The notes under the pieces: generated by a model | Told to the model about the DNA's origin: nothing | What the model saw: only the letters and a program-made list of their open reading frames with translations | The model's database searches: none | Part shown: positions 1 to 7,632 of the stretch, piece by piece | Position numbering within the stretch: position 1 is the stretch's first letter | How the letters are laid out: the number at the start of each line of letters is the position of its first letter | Assembly: GCA_964370845.1 (NCBI GenBank) | Contig: CAYJLB010000020.1 | Location: 1 to 36,416 of the forward strand | Length of the DNA: 36,416 nucleotides | DNA from: CAYJLB01 sp964370845 | GTDB taxonomy: Bacteria; Bacillota; Clostridia; Oscillospirales; Ruminococcaceae | Direction: 5' to 3' | Program-made: the position numbers and the translations under genes

Positions 1-41
1 TATCAACTTTACTCATCAGTAACCTACCTCCACTTTCGCAA

Positions 42-180
42 AATATAAATAATCTGTATTCAGATAAATATGGAAATTCTACCCAACAAAATTCAACCTC
101 GTGGGCACAAATTTTTTCATTTTACAACTGAAAAACGCGGGCATGGGGTCGGCGGCTCGCCGAATATAATTAATCTGTAT
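42..180. repeat. 18-bp direct repeats flanking the hisI-downstream element
   Basis: AATATAAATAATCTGTAT at 42-59 and AATATAATTAATCTGTAT at 163-180 match at 17 of 18 bases. They bracket 103 bp that contain the hairpin element. This could be a target-site duplication left by insertion, or a chance AT-rich repeat. Apart from this and the element, I see nothing in positions 1-182. Confidence 0.6.
98..163 (-). repeat. Double-hairpin intergenic repeat, copy downstream of hisI
   Basis: Read on the minus strand, this starts 19 nt after the hisI stop codon with a perfect 6-bp stem, 3-nt loop, 6-bp stem hairpin (TCGGCG-AGC-CGCCGA, 149-163). A CCCCATGCCCGC linker follows, then an AT-rich stretch with TTTTTC/GAAAAA arms, ending in CACGAGG. 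The layout matches the copies at 17084-18032 and 32359-32424, but the stem sequence differs and pairing is kept. An 18-bp direct repeat with one mismatch (42-59 and 163-180) flanks it. Function is unknown. Confidence 0.7.
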
Positions 181-182
181 AA

Positions 183-530
183 TCAATGCCGAGCAAGTAA
201 GTCAGCAATCTTATTAAAAAAGCAACTATATGCCCCAGTATGGCAAGCAACACCAGTTTGAATTACATTAATAAGCAAAGTATCATCATCACAATCTCCG
301 TAAATACTTACAATTTTTTGCAAATGTCCCGATGTCCCACCTTTGTTCCAAAGTTCATTTCTTGAGCGACTAAAAAACCAAGTATAACCTGTTTCAAGAG
401 TTTTTTCTAGGCTTTCTTTGTTCATATAAGCAAGCATTAAAACAGTTTTTGTTTCTTCTTCAAAAACAACACAAGGAATAAGCTCACTTTTCTTGAAAAA
501 AATATCAATATTTTCAATTGTTACATTCAT
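183..530 (-). CDS. hisI: Phosphoribosyl-AMP cyclohydrolase (HisI, single domain)
   Basis: HisI opens the adenine ring of phosphoribosyl-AMP, the third step of histidine synthesis, in the cytoplasm. The 115-residue length fits the cyclohydrolase domain alone, so the HisE pyrophosphohydrolase domain found in HisIE fusions is absent. Family features visible are the MLAYMNKE segment, the TWFFSRSRNELWNKGGTSG block, and metal-binding residues in the GDCDDD run and the GVACHTG segment. The ATG at 530 follows an AAAGGA site at 11-nt spacing. It is the last his gene in the window, 21 nt after hisF. A double-hairpin repeat lies just past its stop codon. No hisE is visible; it could lie beyond the left edge. 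Confidence 0.95.
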   Translation of the reverse strand: MNVTIENIDIFFKKSELIPCVVFEEETKTVLMLAYMNKESLEKTLETGYTWFFSRSRNELWNKGGTSGHLQKIVSIYGDCDDDTLLINVIQTGVACHTGAYSCFFNKIADLLARH

Positions 531-551
531 TACAAAAACAATCCTTTCAAC

Positions 552-1316
552 TTAAATTTTTCCACGAACAGGAATTTTTTTCTCTGTCAAATAATCTTTA
601 ACATCGTTCACAGTAAGCTCTTTAAAATGAAAAAGTGAAGCCGCCAAAGCCGCAGTCGCCTTAGTTTCAACAAAAACATCGTTGAAATGTTCAAGTTTTC
701 CACAACCACCGCTTGCGATAACAGGAATATTCACAACTTCGCAAATTGCATTAAGCATTTCGTGGTCAAAGCCAGCCTTAGTCCCGTCAGCATCAATTGA
801 ATTCAAACAAATTTCCCCAGCACCAAGCTCCTCAACTTTTTTTGCCCATTCAATAGCGTCCATTTTCATATCAAGTCGCCCACCATTTATGTAAACAGTG
901 AAAGTTCCATTTTCAGTGCGTTTAACGTCCATTCCAACAACAACGCATTGACTACCAAAAATATCCGCCGCATCTTTTATAAGTTGTGGATTTTTTACAG
1001 CAGATGAATTTATAGAAATCTTATCTGCACCAGCACGCAAATACTCACGAAAATCATCAACAGTAGAAATTCCACCACCTACACAAAGTGGTACAAACAC
1101 ATTTTTAGCAGTTTCACGAACAACATCAATAATCGCCTTTCGCCCCTCGTGTGAAGCTGTAATATCATAAAAAACTAACTCATCAGCCCCTTGTTTATTG
1201 TACTCAATCGCACATTCAACAGGGTCACCAACTTCTTTTATTCCCTCAAAATTTACGCCCTTGACTACTTTTCCATTTCGTACATCAAGGCAAGGTATAA
1301 TTCTCTTAGCTAACAT
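552..1316 (-). CDS. hisF: Imidazole glycerol phosphate synthase cyclase subunit HisF
   Basis: HisF is the (beta/alpha)8-barrel subunit that, with HisH, turns PRFAR and ammonia into imidazole glycerol phosphate and AICAR. The 254-residue protein has the usual family length. The catalytic aspartates are visible as D11 in PCLDV and D130 in VVGMDVK, with phosphate-binding glycines in CVGGGIS and VIASGGCGK. I start at the ATG at 1316, preceded by a strong GCAGGAGG site. The open frame runs 42 codons further upstream, but that extension passes through the hairpin repeat array and does not resemble HisF. The gene is separated from hisH by an unusually long 246-bp gap where hisA would be expected. 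Confidence 0.97.
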   Translation of the reverse strand: MLAKRIIPCLDVRNGKVVKGVNFEGIKEVGDPVECAIEYNKQGADELVFYDITASHEGRKAIIDVVRETAKNVFVPLCVGGGISTVDDFREYLRAGADKISINSSAVKNPQLIKDAADIFGSQCVVVGMDVKRTENGTFTVYINGGRLDMKMDAIEWAKKVEELGAGEICLNSIDADGTKAGFDHEMLNAICEVVNIPVIASGGCGKLEHFNDVFVETKATAALAASLFHFKELTVNDVKDYLTEKKIPVRGKI

Positions 1317-1326
1317 ACTTTCCTCC

Positions 1327-1459
1327 TGCGGGGCAACCCCGCTGTTATTCGCCCAAGCGTGACGCTTGACCCATTTCTGCCTATTACAAACCTGTATAAT
1401 TAAATAGTTTGCATAACGGCAGTTTTTTATTTTGCGGGGCAACCCCGCTGTTATTCGCC
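1327..1459 (+). repeat. Three-hairpin repeat array in the hisH-hisF gap
   Basis: Two exact 27-bp copies (1327-1353 and 1433-1459) each begin TGCGGGGCAACCCCGC, a 6-bp stem with a CAA loop, and end TTATTCGCC. Between them (1354-1422) is a unit starting CAAGCG-TGA-CGCTTG then ACCCATTTCTGCC. It is closed by a second stem, CTGCC (1377-1381) with GGCAG (1418-1422). Its first 21 bases match the minus-strand repeats beside frr, but here the repeat runs against the his genes. The rest of the 1317-1562 gap holds the hisF ribosome site and AT-rich sequence, with a possible degenerate hairpin near 1490-1500. I found no hisA remnant. Confidence 0.75.
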
Positions 1460-1562
1460 TTTTTATTCATTTGATATAAAATATACTTTTGCGTGACGGC
1501 GGGTATTCAGTAATGTTATGCACATCATAATAAACACGAGCATGATAACAAATTTTCCCCGC

Positions 1563-2162
1563 TTACCTCAATTCTGCAAAATTCTTCAATATTTTCATAC
1601 CAGTGTTTCCACTTTTTTCTGGGTGAAATTGACAACCATACACGTTTTCATTAAACACAATAGCTGGAACTTTTCCACCATATTCACAATAAGCAGAAAT
1701 ATTTTTATCCTCGCAATATCCTTGATATGAATGAACAAAATAAACATATTCCCCCTCATTAACACCCTTCATAAGAGGGCAATCATTCAGCTTCACAAGC
1801 TCATTCCAACCCATATGCGGAATTATCAAATCAGGAGCATCTATCTTATCAACTTTGCCTGAAATAAAACCTAAACCATTTGTTTCCTTGAACTCATAAG
1901 CCTTGTCAAAAAGCATTTGCATACCAAGGCAAATCCCCATAAATGGCTTTTTTGTAGCTTCATCTTTAAGCAAATCCACAAGTCCCGTTTGATTTAATTT
2001 TTCCATAGCAGCAGGAAAAGCTCCCACTCCTGGCAAAATTATTTTATCAGAATTTTTTATTTCAGCAATATCATTTGTGATAACATTTTCAATTTCTAAA
2101 AAATCAAGGGCATTTTTAACACTGAACAAATTTCCAGCACCATAATCAATAATTGCAATCAT
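1563..2162 (-). CDS. hisH: Imidazole glycerol phosphate synthase glutaminase subunit HisH
   Basis: HisH is the class I glutamine amidotransferase that hydrolyses glutamine and passes ammonia to HisF. The 199-residue length is typical. The catalytic triad is clear: nucleophile C78 in GICLGMQ, and H180 and E182 in QFHPEKS. The oxyanion PGVGAF segment is near residues 44-49. The ATG at 2162 abuts the hisB stop codon, so the two are probably translationally coupled. Downstream, the expected neighbour hisA is missing and a repeat-filled gap precedes hisF. Confidence 0.97.
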   Translation of the reverse strand: MIAIIDYGAGNLFSVKNALDFLEIENVITNDIAEIKNSDKIILPGVGAFPAAMEKLNQTGLVDLLKDEATKKPFMGICLGMQMLFDKAYEFKETNGLGFISGKVDKIDAPDLIIPHMGWNELVKLNDCPLMKGVNEGEYVYFVHSYQGYCEDKNISAYCEYGGKVPAIVFNENVYGCQFHPEKSGNTGMKILKNFAELR

Positions 2163-2741
2163 CTATAACACCCCTTTTGAAGAAAGAATTACATCACTCT
2201 CAATTTTCACAGCTGATTTTAACGCACGAGCAGTAGCCTTGAATAAAGCTTCAATTTTGTGGTGGTCATTTTCACCATCAATAATTTTAACATGCAAAGT
2301 CAAAAGTGCGTTCATTGCAAATGCACGAAAAAATTCCACAGTTAAGCAATTATCAAAAGCTCCCGTTCTATCGGTGTCAAATTCTGCCTTAAAAGCAAGG
2401 TAAGGGCGACCGCTAAAGTCAAGACTTGCAAATCCCAAAGTTTCGTCCATAGGAACGTAAGCTGTCCCAAATCGAGCAATTCCCTTTTTATCACCAACAG
2501 CCTCAGAAAAAGCTTTTCCAAGTACAATTCCAACATCCTCGACAGTGTGATGTCCGTCTACTTCAAGGTCACCTTTCACAACAAGTTTTATGTCAAAACC
2601 TCCGTGAACGCAGAAAGCTGTCAACATATGGTCAAAAAAACCTATCCCCGTAGAAATTTCAGCTTTCCCGCTTCCGTCTAAATTAAGGGAAAGTTTTATA
2701 TCAGTTTCTCTTGTAACTCTTTCAATAGTGGAAGTTCTCAT
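2163..2741 (-). CDS. hisB: Imidazoleglycerol-phosphate dehydratase HisB
   Basis: HisB removes water from imidazole glycerol phosphate to give imidazole acetol phosphate. At 192 residues it is the monofunctional dehydratase, without the phosphatase domain of the enterobacterial fusion. Manganese-binding and catalytic motifs are visible: GFFDHML, DGHHTVEDVG and the late ENDHHKIEALFKA segment. The start follows a GAAAGGA site. The stop codon is immediately followed by the hisH start, and hisC lies 24 nt upstream. No histidinol-phosphatase gene is present in the window, so that step must be encoded elsewhere. Confidence 0.97.
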   Translation of the reverse strand: MRTSTIERVTRETDIKLSLNLDGSGKAEISTGIGFFDHMLTAFCVHGGFDIKLVVKGDLEVDGHHTVEDVGIVLGKAFSEAVGDKKGIARFGTAYVPMDETLGFASLDFSGRPYLAFKAEFDTDRTGAFDNCLTVEFFRAFAMNALLTLHVKIIDGENDHHKIEALFKATARALKSAVKIESDVILSSKGVL

Positions 2742-2765
2742 CTATAGTCATTCCTTTCAATTTTG

Positions 2766-3839
2766 TCAATATTCCGAAATAATTTGCTCTAAACAGAACA
2801 ATAATTTTTCATTTTCGCTTGCATTTCCAGCAGTAATTCGTAAATATCCAGTAAATTTTCTTACCGCTATTGACTTTTTCATAAGTTTTTCAAATATATC
2901 TTGAGCTTTTTCAGTTTTAATAAAAATAAAGTTTGTCTTAGAAGGATAAACTGTTTCAAAGCAGTGATACTTATCTCTTAATGCAATAGCTTTTATAAGC
3001 AAATAATTTTTATTTTCAATAATTGTATTTACATTTTCATAAAGCATTTCCTTGTGTCTAAGGACAGTTTCAGTTACAACTTGAGAAATTGTGTCAGTGT
3101 TATAAGGAGATTTTGCAGCCTTTAGTGCAGTAGTAATCTTTTCCCCAGCAACAGCAAAACCCATTCTAATACTTGCAAGTCCAAAAGCTTTTGAACAAGT
3201 TTTAAGAATAATTAAGTTGTCATATTTTTCAATTTCATCAAGTAAAGATTGATCCCAAAAGTCCATATAAGCTTCGTCCAAAACCACAAGACAATCAAGT
3301 GCTTCAATTATTTTTCTAACTTCATCTTTTTCAATACCGCAAGAAGTAGGATTACAAGGGTTAGAAAAAATAACCATGTCAGCATCTTTATCCTTGCAAA
3401 ACTTTATAAATTCATCAACATTAACTGTTAAATCATCATTTTTCCCAAAAGCATGGCATTTCTGCTCGTACAAACTTCCATAAAAAGCGTACATAGAAAA
3501 ATCAGGTGCAAGAGTTACAATGTTACTTTGTGCATTCAAAAAGCAACTAGTTATAATGCTTATAAGTTCATCAGAGCCGTTTCCAGCAGTAACATATTTT
3601 TCATCTAAGCCGTATAAATCAGCAAAAGCTTTCACTGCACCCTTCGCATAAGGGTCAGGGTATCTGTTAAATGGAATTTGCCCAATTTTTTCCAATACCT
3701 CAGCCTTTACATCAGCATCAAGGTTAAAGAATGATTCATTAGCATCAAGCCTAATGTCAAATCGCCCCTCAATCGGATCATAAGGTGTTAATTTCGCTAA
3801 TTTATCCACTAATTTATAATTATTCAAATTTTCTGCCAT
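2766..3839 (-). CDS. hisC: Histidinol-phosphate aminotransferase HisC
   Basis: HisC is a PLP-dependent aminotransferase (fold type I) that converts imidazole acetol phosphate to histidinol phosphate. Visible features in the 357-residue protein are the RLDANES start of the substrate region, NGSDELI for phosphate binding, SNPCNPTS, the D188 pyridine partner in VVLDEAY, and the PLP-binding lysine K217 in TCSKAFGLASIRMGF. I chose the ATG at 3839 (MAENLNN) because GAAAGGA lies at normal spacing before it. The frame continues seven codons upstream, but that start would lie over the ribosome site. It follows the zinc ribbon gene by 40 nt. Confidence 0.95.
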   Translation of the reverse strand: MAENLNNYKLVDKLAKLTPYDPIEGRFDIRLDANESFFNLDADVKAEVLEKIGQIPFNRYPDPYAKGAVKAFADLYGLDEKYVTAGNGSDELISIITSCFLNAQSNIVTLAPDFSMYAFYGSLYEQKCHAFGKNDDLTVNVDEFIKFCKDKDADMVIFSNPCNPTSCGIEKDEVRKIIEALDCLVVLDEAYMDFWDQSLLDEIEKYDNLIILKTCSKAFGLASIRMGFAVAGEKITTALKAAKSPYNTDTISQVVTETVLRHKEMLYENVNTIIENKNYLLIKAIALRDKYHCFETVYPSKTNFIFIKTEKAQDIFEKLMKKSIAVRKFTGYLRITAGNASENEKLLFCLEQIISEY

Positions 3840-3879
3840 ATTAGCTTTTTCCTTTCGCAATAAAAAATAAAATCTTATT

Positions 3880-4158
3880 TTAATCTACTCTCTCACCACA
3901 GTATGGGCATTTTGAGTCATCTAAATCGTGAACTTTGCCACAATTTTGACACTCTACTTGTGCAATTCTATCTCCGTCAAAATCATCTACAACTGAATAA
4001 AATTCCAATTTACCACATTTTCCACACTGGAAAATAGCAACTTCCAAAGCTCCTTCTAAAATATTTCCCCAAACACCAAAAATAACACTACTTTTTCCAA
4101 GCTGCAATTTTTCGCTACCCAAAGAACGCATTTTAGATTTACAACGTAAACATTCCAT
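3880..4158 (-). CDS. Small four-CxxC zinc ribbon protein inside the his operon
   Basis: This 92-residue protein has four CxxC pairs: C3/C6, C45/C48, C70/C73 and C84/C87. It could hold two zinc ions, one in the N-terminal half and one in a C-terminal double ribbon. The middle carries a GVWGNILEGALEVAIFQC stretch and no membrane segment or catalytic motif I recognise. Small proteins of this kind occur in Clostridia without a known role. The start at 4158 is chosen because AGGA lies 12 nt before it; the earlier in-frame ATG at 4170 directly abuts AGGA. It sits between hisD and hisC, after a terminator-like hairpin. A histidine-related role is only inferred from position. Confidence 0.8.
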   Translation of the reverse strand: MECLRCKSKMRSLGSEKLQLGKSSVIFGVWGNILEGALEVAIFQCGKCGKLEFYSVVDDFDGDRIAQVECQNCGKVHDLDDSKCPYCGERVD

Positions 4159-4210
4159 TAAAATATCCATTCCTATCTTAATTTTGTGGACTTTTTTAAA
4201 CTATTTTTTA

Positions 4211-4243
4211 GTAAAAAAGTTTCGCCTGTCATATTTGGCGAAA
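4211..4243 (-). terminator. Terminator-like hairpin between hisD and the zinc ribbon gene
   Basis: On the minus strand TTTCGCC (4243-4237) pairs with GGCGAAA (4226-4220) across a 10-nt loop and is followed by CTTTTTT. It begins about 15 nt after the hisD stop codon. It would act as a partial terminator or attenuator within the his operon, lowering expression of the downstream genes unless they have their own promoter. Confidence 0.7.
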
Positions 4244-4257
4244 AGCACAAAATGACG

Positions 4258-5544
4258 TTAAAATCGAACTTTAATTGAATTTGCGTGAGCAGTTAATCCC
4301 TCACGTTCAGCAATAAGAACAATGTCATCTTTAGCCTCACGCAAAGCAGTGTCAGTGTAATAAATATAACTAGAACGCTTAGTAAAACTGTTTACAGATA
4401 AAGGTGAGAAAAATCTCGCAGTACCGCTAGTAGGGAGAACGTGATTTGGCCCAGCATAATAATCACCCAAAGGTTCAGGGGAATAATTTCCAAGGAAAAT
4501 TGAACCGGCATTTTCAATTTGACCCAAATATTCAAATGGATTGTCAAAAAGCACTTCCAAGTGTTCAGGGGCAATTTTATTTGATAAATCAATTGCAGTT
4601 TCCTTGTCGCCACAAATAATAATAACTCCATAATCTTCAATGGATTTTGTGATAATTTCTTCTCTAGAAAGAGTTTTTACTTGTTTGTTAAGCTCAACTT
4701 TAACTTCCCCAGCAATACTTTCGCTTGTAGTAATCAAAATTGAAGAAGCAAGAACATCGTGTTCAGCTTGTGACATTAAATCTGCCGCAATAAATCTAGG
4801 ATTAGCCTTATGGTCAGCCAGAATTAATACTTCACTAGGTCCCGCAATCATGTCAATATCCACTTGCCCAAACATCAATTTTTTTGCGGTTGCAACATAA
4901 ATATTCCCCGGTCCAACGATTTTATCCACCTTAGGAATACTTTCTGTTCCAAAAGCAAGTGCCGCAACAGCTTGTGCTCCACCAGTAAGGAAAACTCTGT
5001 CAACACCGCAAAGTGCCGCCGCTACTAAAATATCTTTGTTAGGTGTTCCGTCTTTTAAAGGCGGAGTAACCATAATAATCTCTTTAACTCCAGCAATTTT
5101 CGCAGGAATAGCATTCATTAAAACTGAAGAAGGATAAGCCGCAGTCCCACCAGGAACATAAAGACCAATTCTATCTAGCCCACGAACTTTTTGCCCTAAA
5201 ATAATTCCATTTTCCTTTGGAGCAATAAAACCTTGTTCCTTTTGTCTTTGGTGAAAATCAGTTATATTTTCAATTGCATTAAGCATTGCTGTAACAAATT
5301 CTTCGTCAGCCTCTGTCAATGCATCATTAATCACTTCACGAGGTACTTCGTAATATTTTGGCACTGAACCATCAAATTTTTCGGTAAAATATTCAACAGC
5401 CTTGTCCCCTTTTTGCCTTACTTCATCTATAATTTCACTTACAATAGTAGTTATTTTTTTATCAGTTTCACTGTTTCTACTGTCAAGTTCTTTAAGAAAA
5501 TCATATTCATCTTTTCCATTTGCATATATAGTCTTAATTTCCAT
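4258..5544 (-). CDS. hisD: Histidinol dehydrogenase HisD
   Basis: HisD is a zinc-dependent NAD enzyme that oxidises histidinol to histidine in two steps, the last reactions of the pathway. The 428-residue length is usual. Recognised blocks are GLYVPGGTAAYPSSVLMNAIP, GGAQAVAALAFGTESIPKVDKIVGPGN, the zinc and catalytic QAEHD segment, KIAPEHLE, and GDYYAGPNHVLPT. I start at the ATG at 5544, nine nt after AAAGGA. A TTG nine bases further up gives a longer frame but directly abuts the Shine-Dalgarno. It follows hisG by 24 nt. A terminator-like hairpin comes after it. Confidence 0.96.
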   Translation of the reverse strand: MEIKTIYANGKDEYDFLKELDSRNSETDKKITTIVSEIIDEVRQKGDKAVEYFTEKFDGSVPKYYEVPREVINDALTEADEEFVTAMLNAIENITDFHQRQKEQGFIAPKENGIILGQKVRGLDRIGLYVPGGTAAYPSSVLMNAIPAKIAGVKEIIMVTPPLKDGTPNKDILVAAALCGVDRVFLTGGAQAVAALAFGTESIPKVDKIVGPGNIYVATAKKLMFGQVDIDMIAGPSEVLILADHKANPRFIAADLMSQAEHDVLASSILITTSESIAGEVKVELNKQVKTLSREEIITKSIEDYGVIIICGDKETAIDLSNKIAPEHLEVLFDNPFEYLGQIENAGSIFLGNYSPEPLGDYYAGPNHVLPTSGTARFFSPLSVNSFTKRSSYIYYTDTALREAKDDIVLIAEREGLTAHANSIKVRF

Positions 5545-5568
5545 AAAAGTCAATCCTTTCCTTTTTGC

Positions 5569-6198
5569 TTAAAGAGTTGCTTCAATAAGAGCAACTAATT
5601 TTTCAATTTCTTGCTTTCTAAGCTTTAAGCTTACAGTATTCACTATTAATCTTGCTGAAATCGGAGCAATATCTTCAATTACAACAAGTCCATTTTCTTT
5701 CAAAGTCGCTCCCGTTTCCACAATATCAACAATTGCGTCGGAAAGTTCAAGTAAAGGTGCAAGTTCCACCGAACCCTCAATTTTTACAATTTCAACGTCC
5801 ATTCCCTTGCTTTCAAAAAAACTACGGGCAATTTTAGGATATTTCGTAGCAATAGTTTTAACTCCATATCCAGAATAAAAAGAATATCCCTCTTTAGTAG
5901 CAACGGAAAACTTGCACTTTCCGAAGCCAAGGTCGGTTACTTCAAAAAAAGTTCCGCCTTTTTCCATAATAGTGTCTTTTCCAACAACTCCAATATCGCA
6001 AACTCCGTGCTCAACATAAGTAATAACGTCATTAGCCTTAGCCAAAACTACTTCTAAATTTGCATCAGGAATAGGCAAAATCAACTTTCTACCCTTTTCC
6101 CTTACGGCGGTACAATCAAAGCCAATTTTCTCAAAAAGTCCAATAGTGTCTTTTTCTAAACGTCCTTTAGTAAGGGCAATTCTAAGTGGTTTATTCAT
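5569..6198 (-). CDS. hisG: ATP phosphoribosyltransferase catalytic subunit HisG (short form)
   Basis: HisG joins ATP and PRPP to make phosphoribosyl-ATP, the committed step of histidine synthesis. At 209 residues it is the short form, which lacks the C-terminal regulatory domain and works as a complex with HisZ. The RIALTKGRLEKDT start, the GVCDIGVVGKD segment and the PRPP-binding region DAIVDIVETGATLKENGL are all present. The ATG at 6198 lies inside the end of hisZ (8-nt overlap), eight nt after AGGGGG. A GTG six bases upstream is too close to that site. The overlap implies translational coupling and matched subunit amounts. Confidence 0.96.
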   Translation of the reverse strand: MNKPLRIALTKGRLEKDTIGLFEKIGFDCTAVREKGRKLILPIPDANLEVVLAKANDVITYVEHGVCDIGVVGKDTIMEKGGTFFEVTDLGFGKCKFSVATKEGYSFYSGYGVKTIATKYPKIARSFFESKGMDVEIVKIEGSVELAPLLELSDAIVDIVETGATLKENGLVVIEDIAPISARLIVNTVSLKLRKQEIEKLVALIEATL

Positions 6199-7414
6199 TT
6201 TCACTGCCCCCTTCTACAAGAATTTCTTCCACATTTTCTTTTATAATAATAATTTTTTTAATTCCTAACGTTTTTGCATAATCAACACTTTCTTCAATAG
6301 TATCAAAAAGTGAAACTTCATATAAAACTTCATCAGTAGTATTTTTATCTGCGTAAGAAAAAGCTTCCATTTCATAGGAATTTTCGCTAAATACAAGGAC
6401 TTTTTCTTGAGTAGAAGCAAATTTATACCCAGATTTTCTAAGTACTGTAGCAACAGCATTTACATTAACAGCAAATCCAGTAGCAGGTACATCTCGACCA
6501 AAACCTTTGATTAAGTTGTCATATCTTCCACCAGAAATCACAGGTTCACCAAAACCTTTTAAGTAGCCATGGAAAACAAGTCCGCTGTAATAATCCGTTC
6601 TGTTTACAATTCCAAGGTCAACAGAAATTTTATCTTTGTAACCATAATGAGCAAGAGTGTCACAAACTTCTTTTAAATCAGAAACAATTTTATCTAAAAC
6701 TTCATCAGAATAAAGTTCAGTTAACTTTTCAAAAACTTCTTGTCCACCAAACAATCTAGGTAGATTTTTCAAAGTTTTAATAATAACATTATCCCCAATA
6801 CTATCAAGTAAATCGTTTAATGCTGGGAAATTTTTCCCCTCAACTAAAGCACGAATTTCCTCCCAAAGTTCAGCTGAAATGTTTAATTTATTAATTAAAT
6901 GCTTAAATACTCCAATATGACCAATTTCAATTGTAAAGCTATCTTCATCTAAATTAAATTGAGATAAAGTTGAAATAGCAGTTCTAATCACCTCTAAATC
7001 AGCCTTTTTTGATGAAGAACCAATTAGCTCAATTCCAGCTTGAGCAAATTCGTCACTTCTCCCAGCAAGCAAAGGATTTACAGAGTAAACTGTTTGATTG
7101 TAAAACAATCTTAAAGGCAGTTTAAACTCTTTTAATCTAGTGGCAACAAGTCTTGCAATAGGCAAAGTAGAATCGGGACGAATTACAATAAGTCTACCTT
7201 TTCCGTCGGATAATTTATATAATTGTTCTTGGGGAATTTTTCTACCCTCTTTACTAAAAAGGTCGTAAAATTCAATCCCAGGAGTAATAACTTCGCTATA
7301 ACCACCTTTAATAAAAATATCTCTAAAAGTCTTTTCCACCTCACGTCTTGCAAGACATTCAGTAAATAAATAATCTTTCGTACCCTCGGGGGTAACTAAA
7401 TCATATCTTTTCAT
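6191..7414 (-). CDS. hisZ: ATP phosphoribosyltransferase regulatory subunit HisZ
   Basis: HisZ is a catalytically inactive relative of histidyl-tRNA synthetase that completes short-form HisG and allows histidine feedback. The 407-residue protein shows the class II synthetase fold signatures: TPEGTKDYLF at the start, LYKLSDGKGRLIVIRPDSTLPIARL, and VDLGIVNRTDYYSGLVFHGYLKGFGEPVISGGRYD. The C-terminal part ends the usual HisZ way, without an anticodon-binding domain. This is the first gene of the his operon, about 130 nt downstream of a strong promoter. It was preferred to HisS because it lies directly upstream of hisG and lacks the full synthetase length. Confidence 0.94.
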   Translation of the reverse strand: MKRYDLVTPEGTKDYLFTECLARREVEKTFRDIFIKGGYSEVITPGIEFYDLFSKEGRKIPQEQLYKLSDGKGRLIVIRPDSTLPIARLVATRLKEFKLPLRLFYNQTVYSVNPLLAGRSDEFAQAGIELIGSSSKKADLEVIRTAISTLSQFNLDEDSFTIEIGHIGVFKHLINKLNISAELWEEIRALVEGKNFPALNDLLDSIGDNVIIKTLKNLPRLFGGQEVFEKLTELYSDEVLDKIVSDLKEVCDTLAHYGYKDKISVDLGIVNRTDYYSGLVFHGYLKGFGEPVISGGRYDNLIKGFGRDVPATGFAVNVNAVATVLRKSGYKFASTQEKVLVFSENSYEMEAFSYADKNTTDEVLYEVSLFDTIEESVDYAKTLGIKKIIIIKENVEEILVEGGSENE

Positions 7415-7488
7415 TTTTTATGACCACACCTCTCTTATGTTTTAATAGAACTAAATTTTTTAAATAATATTATGTCTTTAATTATAAG

Positions 7489-7508
7489 CAAACTACATAC
7501 ATAGCTTG
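7489..7508. promoter_or_regulatory. Imperfect palindrome in the his operon leader
   Basis: CAAACTACATACATAGCTTG reads as two 7-base arms with one G-T mismatch around a 6-base centre. It lies about 33-52 nt downstream of the expected transcription start of the his promoter. It could be an operator for a repressor or a small RNA hairpin. No T-tract follows it, so it is not an obvious attenuator. Confidence 0.4.
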
Positions 7509-7547
7509 TTTTAATTAAATATTGTTTTATCGTAGTAAAGTATTATT

Positions 7548-7576
7548 ATAATAACACGAAACATTATATTTGTCAA
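7548..7576 (-). promoter_or_regulatory. SigA promoter of the his operon
   Basis: The minus strand has TTGACA (7576-7571), a 17-bp spacer, then TATTAT (7553-7548). Only one base differs from consensus. It lies 134-162 bp before the hisZ start and after the polC stop codon. The 218-bp gap between polC and hisZ holds no gene and no clear polC terminator. Confidence 0.8.
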
Positions 7577-7632
7577 GCATTTATTGTTACAAATTTAACA
7601 TTTTGTGTGTATTATAATCTAAATTTCATTAA

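Noticed and set aside
70..261. Plus-strand 63-codon open frame
   Set aside because: It overlaps the repeat element and the end of hisI, and has no convincing ribosome site or family match.
1317..1442. Upstream extension of hisF by 42 codons
   Set aside because: It runs through the hairpin repeats, does not resemble HisF, and the ATG at 1316 has a strong ribosome site.
7415..7547. T-box or histidine leader peptide before hisZ
   Set aside because: No T-box core sequence, no run of His codons, and no terminator with a T-tract was seen.
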